From Dipteris shenzhenensis (lineage: Eukaryota; Polypodiophyta; Polypodiopsida; Gleicheniales): 64,000 nucleotides of DNA. Positions 54,911 through 64,000 of this stretch are shown here, one piece after another (the stretch's first letter is position 1; every line of letters begins with the position of its first letter). Made by a program: the position numbers and the translations under genes. The notes beneath the pieces are model-generated. The model was given only the letters and a program-made list of their open reading frames with translations. It was not told the DNA's origin and ran no database searches. The DNA lies in assembly GCA_047967505.1 (NCBI GenBank), contig CM106538.1. The stretch is one strand, 5' to 3'.

Positions 54911-57900
54911 GAAATAGAGTGGGAAATAGAGAATGAGCTTATGCGGAAATAGAGAATGAGCTTATGCTTCTCTCATTCTCTATTTCCGCATAAGCTCACG
55001 CATAAGCATGAGCTTATGCGGAAACTTAAGCATAAGCTCATGCTCATGCATGAGCATAAGCATGAGCTTATGCTTATGCTTATGCTTAAGCATAGGCATC
55101 GGAAATAGAGAAGGAGCTTATGCGGAAATAGAGAATGAGTTTCCGCATAAGCTTCTCTCATTCTCTATTTCCGCATAAGCTCATGCATAAGCATGAGCTT
55201 ATGCAGAAACTTGAGCATAAGCTCATGCTCATGCATGAGCATAAGCATGAGCTTATGCTTATGCTTATGCGGAAAGCATAGGCATCGGAAATAGAGAAGG
55301 AGCTTATGCGGAAATAGAGAATGAGCTTATGCTTCTCTCATTCTCTATTTCCACATAAGCTCACGCATAAGCATGAGCTTATGCGAAAACATGAGCATAA
55401 GATCATGCTCACTCATGAGCATAAGCATAAGCTCATGCGGAAAAAGAGGAGCTTATGCGGAAATAGAGAATGAGTTTCTGCATAAGCTTCTCTCATTCTC
55501 TATTTCCGCATAAGCTCATGCATAAGCTCATGCTCATGTATGAGCATAAGCATGAGCTTATGCGGATGCTTATGTATGAGCATAAGCATAAGCTCCTGCT
55601 TATGTATGAGCATAAGCATAAGCTCATGCCTATGCTCATGCGGAAAAAGAGAAGGAGCTTATGCGGAAAAAGAGAAGAAGCTTATGCGGAAATATGCTCA
55701 TGCGAAAAAAGGGAAGGAGCTTATGCGGAAAAAGAGAAGAAGCTTATGTGGAAATAGAGAATGAGAGAAGCATAAGCTTCTCTCATTCTCTATTTTCGCA
55801 TAAGCTCATGCATAAGCATAGCTTATGCGAAAACTTAAGCATAAGCTCATGCTCATGCATGAGCATAAGCATAAGCATAAGCTCATGCTTATGCTCATGC
55901 GGAAAAAGAGAAGGAGCTTATGCAGAAAAAGAGAAAGAGGAGCTTATGCGGAAAAAGAGAAGGAGAGAAGCTTATGCGGAAACTCATTCTCTATTTCCGC
56001 ATAAGCTCCTTCTCTTTTTCCACATGAGCTTATGCTTATGCTCATGAGTGAGCATGAGCTTATGCTCATGTTTCCGCATAAGCTCATGCATAAGCATAGC
56101 TTATGTGGAAACTTAAGCATAAGCTCATGCTCATGCATGAGCATAAGCTCATGCTTATGCTCATGCGGAAAAAGAGAAGGAGCTTATGCGAAAAAAGAGA
56201 AAGAGGAGCTTATGCGGAAAAAGAGAAGGAAAGGAGCTTATGCGGAAACTCATTCTCTATTTCCGCATAAGCTCCTTCTCTTTTTCCGCATGAGCTTATG
56301 CTTATGCTCATGAGTGAGCATGAGCTTATGCTTATGTTTTCGCATAAGCTCAAGCATAAGCATAGCTTATGTGGAAACTTAAGCATAAGCTCATGCTCAT
56401 GCATGAGCATAAGCATGAGCTTATGCTCATGCGGAAAAAGAGAAGGAGCTTATGCAGAAAAAGAGAAAGAGGAGCTTATGCGGAAAAAGAGAAGGAGAGA
56501 AGCTTATGCAGAATCTCATTCTCTATTTCCGCATAAGCTCCTTCTCTTTTTCCGCATGAGCCGCATGCTTATGCTCATGAGTGAGCATGAGCTTATGCTT
56601 AAGTTTCTGCATAAGCTATGCTTATGCATGAGCTTATGCGAAAATAGAGAATGAGAGAAGCTTATGCTTCTCTCATTCTCTATTTTCGCATAAGCTCATG
56701 CATAAGCATAGCTTATGCAGAAACTTAAGCATAAGCTCATGCTCATGCATGAGCATAAGCTCATGCTCATGCATGAGCATAAGCATGAGCTTATGCTTAT
56801 TTCTCTTTTTCTGCATCTCTTCCGCATAAGCTCCTTCTCTTTTTCCGCATGAGCATAAGCTCATGCTTATGCTCATGCGGAAAAAGAGAAGGAGCTTATG
56901 CGGAAATAGAGAATGAGTTTCCGCATAAGCTCCTCTTTCTCTTTTTCTGCATCTCTTCCGCATAAGCTCCTTCTCTTTTTCCGCATGAGCTTATGCTTAT
57001 GCTCATGAGTGAGCATGAGCTTATACTCATGTTTCCGCATAAGCTCATGCTTCTGCATGAGCTTATACAGAAATAGAGAATGAGAGAAGCATAAGCTCCT
57101 TCTTATGCTCATGCGGAAAAAGAGAAGGAGCTTATGCGGAAAAGGAGAAGGAGCTTATGCGGAAATAGAGAATGAGATCCGCATAAGCTTCTCTCATTCT
57201 CTATTTCCGCATAAGCTCACGCATAAGCATAAGCCTATGCGTAAACTTAAGCATAAGCTCATGCTCATGCGGAGAAAGAGAAGGAGCTAATGCATAAAAA
57301 GAGAAGGAGCTTATGCGGAAATAGAGAATGAGAGAAGCATAAGCTTCTCTCATTCTCTATTTCCGCATAAGCTCACGCATAAGCATAAGCTTATGCGTAA
57401 ACTTAAGCATAAGCTCATGCTCATGCGAAAAAAGAGAAGGAGCTTATGCATAAAAAGAGAAGGAGCTTATGCAGAAATAGAGAATGAGAGAAGCATAAGC
57501 TTCTCTCATTCTCTATTTCTGCATAAGCTCACGCATAAGCATAAGCTTATGCGTAAACTTAAGCATAAGCTCATGCTCATGCATGAGCATGAGCTTATGC
57601 TTAAGTTTACGCATAAGCTTATGCTTATGCGTGAGCTTATGCGAAAATAGAGAATGAGAGAAGCATAAGTTTCTCTCATTCTCTATTTTCACATAAGCTC
57701 ACGCATAAGCATAAGCTTATGCGTAAACTTAAGCATAAGCTCATGCTTATGCGGAAAAAGAGAAGGAGCTTATGCATAGAAAGAGAAGGAGCTTATGCGG
57801 AAATAGAGAATGAGAGAAGCATAAGCTTCTCTCATTCTCTATTTCCGCATGCGGAAACTTAAGCATAAGCTCATGCTCATGCATGAGCATAAGCATGAGC

Positions 57901-58437
57901 TTATGCTTATGCTTATGCTTATGCTTATAAGCATAAGCATAAGCTCATGCTTATGCTCAAGCATGAGCTTATGCTTATGCTTATAAGCATAAGCATAAGC
58001 TCATGCTTGAGCATAAGCATGAGCTTATGCTTATGCTTATAAGCATAAGCATAAGCTCATGCTTATGCTCATGCGGAAAAAGAGAAGGAGCTTATGCATA
58101 AAAAGAGAAAGAGGAGCTTATGCGGAAAAAGAGAAGGAGCTTATGCGGAAATAGAGAATGAGAGAAGCATAAGCTGCTCTCATTCTCTATTTTCGCATAA
58201 GCTCATGCATAAGCATAAGCTTATGCGGAAACTTAAGCATAAGCTCATGCTCATGCATGAGCATAAGCATAAGCTCATGCTTATGCTCATGCGGAAAAAG
58301 AGAAGGAGCTTATGCATAAAAAGAGAAAGAGGAGCTTATGCGAAAAAAGAGAAGGAGCTTATATGGAAATAGAGAATGAGAGAAGCATAAGCTTCTCTCA
58401 TTCTCTATTTCCGCATAAGCTCATGCATAAGCATAAG
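54911..58437. repeat. Palindromic minisatellite of CACTA-2
   Basis: Same hexamers and hairpin units as in CACTA-1, longer here. Orientation of local blocks changes several times (for example near 56000, 56700 and 57600), so the array contains inverted blocks. Near 57890-58060, runs (AAGCAT)n/(ATGCTT)n alternate around AAGC-TTAT-GCTT centres. Open frames on either strand are by-products. Confidence 0.9.
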
Positions 58438-58736
58438 CTTCATGGATGATTTTTTCAAGTTAGTTTTGTTAAGAAACTAAAATGTTATATTGGCTTTTAA
58501 AGTTTGTATGCCCTAATAAAAATAAACGTTTGAAATATTCGCCAGGATTTGAAACTTTTTTGCAAAAAAATTTAAAGTTTCGCCAGGATTTACATTTTTT
58601 CCTTCAAAATTCAAAATAAAAAATATAAAAAAGTACTACATTCTACCAATATTGTGAAACTAAAAAAATGAGCTTGAAAACTTTCGCCAAGATTTTATAT
58701 TAATATATAGGCATAGCTTCGATAAAAACATCCTTG
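58438..58736. other. ~300-bp foreign sequence inside the minisatellite
   Basis: AT-rich sequence with no array motif interrupts the minisatellite between ATAAGCTT and GATAAGCTT. TTTCGCCAGGATTT or TTTCGCCAAGATTT occurs three times (about 58538, 58577 and 58682). No terminal inverted repeats were seen. ATAAGCTT at both sides may be array sequence or a target duplication. Confidence 0.5.
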
Positions 58737-59125
58737 ATAAGCTTATGCGAAAACTTAAGCATAAGCTCATGCCCATGCATGAGCATAAGCATGAGCTTAT
58801 GCTTATGCTTATGCTTAAGCATAAGCATAAACATAAGCTCATGCTTATGCTCATGTGGAAAAAGAGAAGGAGCTTATGCATAAAAAGAGAAAGAGGAGCT
58901 TATGCAGAAAAAGAGAAGGAGCTTATGCTGAAATAGAGAATGAGAGAAGCATAAGCTTCTCTCATTCTCTATTTCCGCATAAGCTCATGCATAAGCATAA
59001 GCTTGTGTGGAAACTTAAGCATAAGCTCATGCTCATGCATGAGCATAAGCATGAGCTCATGCTTATGCTTATGCATAAGCATAAGCATAAGCATAAGCTC
59101 ATGCTCATGCGAAAAAAGAGCTTAT
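58737..59125. repeat. Palindromic minisatellite, last block
   Basis: Continuation of the array after the insertion; ends near 59120 in GA-rich DNA. Confidence 0.85.
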
Positions 59126-60060
59126 GTGAATGAGAGAAGGGGGAAATAGAGAAGGGGGAATGAGAGAAGCATAAGCATAAGAGAATAAGAGGGAAAGGAA
59201 ATAGAGAATAAGAGGGAAAGGAAAGAGAGAAGGGAAAAGAGATGAGGGGGAAAGAGAGAAGGGGGAAAGAGAGAATAAGAGAAGAGGGAAAAAAGAGAAG
59301 GGGGAAAAAGAAGAAAAAGAGAAGGGGGAAGAAGGAAAGAGAGAGAGGGGAAGAGAGGGTTCCTACACCCATCACTGCAGCTAGCGCTTAAGGCGCTAGT
59401 TGTAGGCCAATGCAAATAACAAAAATAATAAATGGAAAGAAGAGGAAGCATTTACTTGTAAAAGTATGTCCCGCTCGGTGTAGTGGACTGGCCCTACAAA
59501 AGAGAGAGTATGTCCCACTCGGTGTAGTGGACTGGCCCTACAAAAGAGAGAAAACAACCCATTTTTTCAAATAAGATGTTAGTGGAAAGAGGAGATTACA
59601 AAAGCAACTTCTTGAAGGGAGGAGATTGAGGAGACAAGGAAAGGAGGAGATTGAGGAGACAAGGAGAAAGAGAAGGAAGAGAGATACAGAAAAAAGAGGT
59701 GAGTTTTCTTTCTTTCTTTCTTAAAATCTCGTTTTTTGTTTCAATCCTTTCAAATCAAGCATGAAAACTAGTTTACAGGTTTAGCAATACAAGTAGAAAC
59801 ACTCACAAAACTAAAGCTAACAAACAAACAACCTACATTGTTGAAACAAACTCACCTCTTGAAGAACTTTCTTTCAGGAAACCAAAGAGGGAAAAGGAGA
59901 GAGAGGGAGTACAAGAGGTAGGAGAAGGGTGAGGAGTGGAAAATAGAGTGGGAGGTTGCTTGGAATAGATGGGAGGTTGTCGAAAATAGGTGGGAGGAGA
60001 TTCTGGGTTGCTTACTTGAGAGATTAGGGAATGGATTGAGCAAAATGCCGCACGTTTCGG
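59126..60060 (+). other. Leader region of CACTA-2 tnp2
   Basis: GA-rich to 59360, then a stretch matching 7691-8351 in reverse, with the tandem 45-bp unit (GGTGTAGTGGACTGGCCC) at about 59466-59550. No supported gene. Confidence 0.4.
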
Positions 60061-60400
60061 TGTTTCGGGTTTTAACCCACAGCGTCGCTATATAGCGACG
60101 CTTATTCATCGCTATATAGCGATGTTTTTAATTAAAAGCGTCGCTATATAGCGACGGAACAGAGCATCGCTATATAGCGACGCTTACTATTCATTTTTTT
60201 TATATGGCCTCAAGTGAAGCTCAAACGTGCTATGCTTATAATTGTCAATATCTCCTCTTACTATATAGCCTTACTATATATGATTTTTTATTTCAATCCT
60301 TACTATATAGCGACGTCATTCTTTTTATATGGCCTCAAGAGAAGCTCAAATTAAACATGCTATGCTTATAATTGTCAATATCTCCTCTTCATGCTTATGT
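60061..60400 (+). promoter_or_regulatory. Palindrome cluster and direct repeat upstream of tnp2
   Basis: GTCGCTATATAGCGAC-type sites at about 60085, 60108, 60140, 60166 and 60300, then the two ~63-bp direct repeats (TATGGCCTCAAG...AATATCTCCTC). Same arrangement as 7380-7690. Confidence 0.6.
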
Positions 60401-61102
60401 TGTGATTTTATAAGTGTAGATGGAAGGGATGATCGGATGCGCCAACGCCCGGGAGCACGAAGTGGCTTACAGAGAGGTTATGCTGTCATTGCACTCATTG
60501 CAAGCGAGAAGTACGACATCAACGTCGTATTATCATGCGCCACTTGCGGATGTATGGGGAGGAGCCGGAACCAGTACCCCCCGTTGGTGTTGCACATGTT
60601 GATGGATCATCGGTAAGTCAAAGCTATTTAAGTTCGCAGTCTTATTGTATACCAGGAAATAGAAGATCTTATATTTACACGAATGAGCTTATGATAGGAT
60701 GAGGAGGGTGATGAGGGTACACATATACCTTCTCACTTTCAACAAGACTATAGTCTCCCGAATGATGACGAGGGTATGGTCGACATGATGGATTCCACTT
60801 TTAGGGGCACTACATCTCACGTACACGTGATGTCAGAGTCTGAGGTCAAAATGCGAGAGTTGCAATCAACACAATTGTACGAGGGTGCTAGGATGTCTAA
60901 ACTACGTGCTTGTCTCTCAATCTTGAATCTACAAGTACAGTATGGGTGGTCGGAGACAAGTGTCTCGGCCTTATTGAGGTTAGCCCTTGCATTAATTTGA
61001 CTCATTATTTGGATATTGTTTGTTTTGAGAATCATCATTTGGATAGTTTCTTTGTCATAGGTTGCTCCAGAAGATGTTGCCTGCACCAAATACCATGCCC
61101 AC

Positions 61103-61589
61103 ATCAAGAGATGAAGCGAAAAAGATGCTAACAATGGTGGGTATGGATTATGATACCATCCATGCTTGCCATAATGATTGTATTCTCTTTCGTCGTGAGC
61201 ATGGAGATTTGGCTAGTTGTCCAAAGTGTGGGGAACAACGATATAGAGATGACTTGCAGGGTGAGCGGATACCGGTAAAGGTCTTAAGACACTTTCCCAT
61301 CATCAGGGTGAGCGGATACCGGTAAAGGTCTTAAGACACTTTCCCATCAGGGTGAGCGGATACCGGTAAAGGTCTTAAGACACTTTCCCATCAAGAGATG
61401 AAGCGAAAAAGATGCTAACAATGGTGGGTATGGATTATGATACCATCCATGCTTGCCGTAATGATTGTATTCTCTTTCGTCGTGAGCATGGAGATTTGGC
61501 TAGTTGTCCAAAGTGTGGGGAACAACGATATAGAGATGACTTGTAGGGTGAGCGGATACCGGTAAAGGTCTTAAGACACTTTCCCATCA
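61103..61589 (+). repeat. Internal duplication in tnp2
   Basis: A ~198-bp block starting TCAAGAGATGAAGCG (61103) is repeated at 61391. Its last ~44 bp (GTGAGCGGATACCGGTAAAG) occur twice more in between, starting at 61308 and 61352. CACTA-1 has a single copy, so the duplication arose after the two elements separated. Confidence 0.85.
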
Positions 61590-63366
61590 CATGTTTCGAT
61601 GCAAATCCATAGCGGAGTTGATGACATGGCATGCATCTCATCGGTCCACTGATCACACATTGAGGATTCCCACAGATTGTGCAGCTTGGAAGCACATAGA
61701 TAATCAGTGGCTGGACTTTACAAGAGAGCCACGCAACTTACATCTTGGGCTAGCCATGGACGGCATGAATCCTTTCGGGTTACGCTCGACATCTTGGTCG
61801 ACATGGCCCATAGTCGTGGTGAATTACAATATCCCACAATGGCTAACAATAAAAAAGGGACACCTCATGCTTGCACTACTTGTGCCAGGAAAGTACAAGG
61901 CAAAAAACATGGACGTGTACATGGCACCTTTGATAGAGGAGTTACAGATATTATGGAGAGGAGTGCAAGTCTTTGATATTTCCAGAGCTCCTGGGCATAC
62001 CAATGATATTTTGGTCAGGGGTATCTTGATGTGGACCATGCATGACTACCCAGGATATGGAGAGTGCGCAAGTACGTGGTTATGTCTTTACATGTACAAT
62101 GAGGGATTATCCTTTTTTTACTCTCTTTTGCACGCATGTCTTGTACTAACATATTCATGCACGCGTGCAAGACTTGTTACAAGTGGGTACCATGCTTGTC
62201 CTGTTTGTGGACCCGCTCTGAAATCGCTTGCATGCTACTCCAAACATATGAGGAAAAATGTTTATGAAGGTCATGCTCGATACCTTCCGCTCGACCATCT
62301 CGCACGTGGAGGTCAGCTTGATCCACCACCATCATATTTGAAAGCAAGTGATTGGATTCAAGCTTGGAGGGAGAATGGAGAGGAACCTCCTCCTGGTATG
62401 AAGAGGCTATCGATCTTTCACGAGCTTCCTTATTGGGGTCAGTTACAAATCAATCATCTCTTGGATCCCAAGAATGTGGGGGCTACAATTTGGGCATACT
62501 TGGTTGGTTCCAAGGACTCGAGAGGAGTGTGAGAAGACTTGCGTGCTATGAATAGGATGTCTCGTTTGTGGCCCCAAGTGCATGCTTCGGGAAAAGTTGT
62601 CCTCCCGAAAGCAACGTGGATCCTCTCTACGAGGGAGGAGGCAGCGATCAAGGCAGACATTGCCTCTTTTCAAACAACGATAGGGTACATGCATTGCTTG
62701 AAAGGAGCATTTTCAAAGGACAATAAGCTTAGTGGCCTCAAGTCCCATGATTGGCACAAGGTCTTATAGGTATTCTAAGTAGAATTAGTGTACCGATAAT
62801 AGTGATGCGTTAGCGTAATTATTATTATGTTAAATTGTTGACATGATTTCATTGTTGCTTTGATAGTTCATCCTTCCAATTACAATAAAAGGGTGCTTAC
62901 AAGAAGATGTTAGAAATGCTATATTCAAGATCTGTGGTATTGTGAGGTATGCTTACTATCAATTCGCATTATGTATTTTCTTCATGGACATGTGAAATAG
63001 GTGGATATCTCAAATATCTTACATATGCATGGACATGTGAAATAGGTGGATATCTCAAAAAGAGATCTCTATATCGAGCATCAAGAAGGCTAGGGTGGAA
63101 TCCATCGAAGCCGTATGATTGCTTGAGAAGCACTTTCCCTTAAGCATTATGACAACTCAAGCCCACTTGCTTGTGCACATAGTTGATGAGGTGGCTATAG
63201 CAGGTACCGTTCATAATCGATGGATGTTTTTTCTCGAGCGGTTTATGAAAACTTTAAAGGGGTTTGTTAGACAAAGAGCAAGACCAGAAGCAAGCATGGT
63301 AGAGGGATGGCTTGTGTAAGAGTCATTAGTATATATCACAGAGTTTCTTGCATCCACGGATCCTGA

Positions 63367-63613
63367 CTCGGGGGGGTCACTCATCATATGTAACTCTATC
63401 ACGTGAGTTCAACAAAAGGATATTTTTTATTTCTAAAATTTACATAAATAAATATACATAAGGGACTATTTTAAATAGTTTTGGAAAAAAATTACAGATT
63501 TGTATAGAAAAGGGGTACATTTTATTAATGAAAAATTTTACAGATAAGGGATTTTAAATATAGGCCTTGAACGCACGTGATATAGAGGGTTTGTACATAG
63601 TGACCCCCCCGAG
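63367..63613. mobile_element. MITE-2, hAT-like, 247 bp
   Basis: Terminal repeats CTCGGGGGGGTCAC and GTGACCCCCCCGAG. The flanks are GATCCTGA on both sides (63359-63366 and 63614-63621); CACTA-1 has one copy (tcaggatc at about 4657 on the plus strand). Internal sequence matches MITE-1. It disrupts tnp2 after EFLAS-type codons. Confidence 0.9.
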
Positions 63614-64000
63614 GATCCTGATATGCCGCAAGCTTGGCACAACAAGGATGATGATCGCATCATTGGCGAGGTCCCCTAAGGAAAAGGGATTGAAAGAAAG
63701 ATGAGCGAAGAGCAAATGGAGAAATTCAATAAGTTTTGTATCCTCAATAGCCCTGAGATGCAGAAGTGGATTGAGAGTTATGAAGTGGCCAAAGCAGAAA
63801 GAATAAATGCAAGGACGAGATTCAGAGTAATGTACAGGTGATCACAACCATATCCACGAGATTTGGCTCTTCTCCCTACTCACATGTCACTTGATTGGCT
63901 ACAACTGGCTGTACGTAAAGCCGAACGTGATGGAGAGACAATAAATGAGCGCGAGCGGGAGTTATCATCTGGATGTATGGTGCATGTAAGTTTCTTATCT

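Larger units (their letters stand above)
52310..64000 (+). mobile_element. CACTA-2, >11.7 kb, right end outside window
   Basis: Begins CACTACAAGGCATAGGCC in an X copy. Order: subterminal palindromes, tnpA-like gene (-), MITE-1, minisatellite, leader, palindrome cluster, tnp2 (+), MITE-2 within tnp2. Same order as CACTA-1 after repair of the inversion. It is inserted in a different X copy, about 150 bases further 5' in X than CACTA-1 and in the opposite orientation. Strand is given for tnp2. Confidence 0.85.
60420..64000 (+). pseudogene. CACTA-2 tnp2-type transposase, partial, decayed
   Basis: Same domains as 7357-3393, up to DUF4218 and the helical stretch after it; the window ends before DUF4216. 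Breaks: ~14 bp missing near 60435 shift the first exon; an internal duplication at 61103-61589; TAG at about 61544 in the second duplicate (CAG in the first); TGA near 62530 (CGA in CACTA-1 context); MITE-2 inserted at 63367. The Tnp2 core 61591-62532 is open, including a readthrough of the ~100-bp intron at about 62070-62170. Key stretches: LGLAMDGMNPFGL, ILMWTMHDYPGYGEC, GYHACPVCG, LLVHIVDEVAIAGTVHNRW. Confidence 0.8.

Overview
This is nuclear DNA of a land plant, and almost all of it is nested transposable elements, satellites and copies of copies. Evidence for a plant: CACTA (En/Spm) elements with Tnp2, DUF4218 and DUF4216 domains, a MULE with a SWIM finger, spliceosomal introns of 80-130 bp, long degenerate CCCTAAA/TTTAGGG tracts, and a roughly 180-bp satellite. 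The only apparently intact cellular gene is a short family-2 glycosyltransferase of bacterial/fungal cellulose-synthase type, which hints at a non-seed plant (moss, lycophyte or fern). That placement is an inference. I see no tRNA, rRNA or CRISPR.

Layout. 1-2996: deleted MULE copy A (+). 3018-10797: left part of CACTA-1 (terminal repeat, tnp2 on -, palindromic minisatellite). 10798-13040: 3' part of MULE-B. 13138-13520: GA/TA microsatellite. 13823-16223: intact glycosyltransferase gene (-). 16224-21468: its upstream region, a foldback, a repeat-family ORF called X here, and telomere-like DNA. 21469-24185: right part of CACTA-1 with the second transposon gene. 24186-28200: 5' part of MULE-B. 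28200-30930: foldback modules and satellite. 30930-36712: second, broken copy of the glycosyltransferase region (+). 36713-41467: direct repeat of the 27.7-30.9 kb block followed by X and telomere-like DNA. 41468-47692: unfamiliar minus-strand block with a decayed ~880-codon protein and three tandem Ulp1-like protease domains. 48770-51900: CT microsatellite and a trimeric higher-order satellite. 51985-52309: best X copy. 52310-64000+: CACTA-2, running off the window.

The main structural result is that inverting 10798-24185 repairs two elements at once. The halves of CACTA-1 rejoin inside the minisatellite, and its outer ends are then flanked by the same 3-bp GAT duplication; the unfilled target is present at 39331-39333. 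The halves of MULE-B also rejoin, to within a few bases. Both CACTA copies have divergent genes separated by the minisatellite, with a palindromic motif (GTCGCTATATAGCGAC) at both ends and again upstream of tnp2. CACTA-2 also received two short hAT-like MITEs, each with an 8-bp duplication whose empty site is preserved in CACTA-1.

Most coding sequences are relics. Where a broken copy can be compared with its sibling, many of the stop codons are C-to-T changes, as expected for methylated, silenced repeats.
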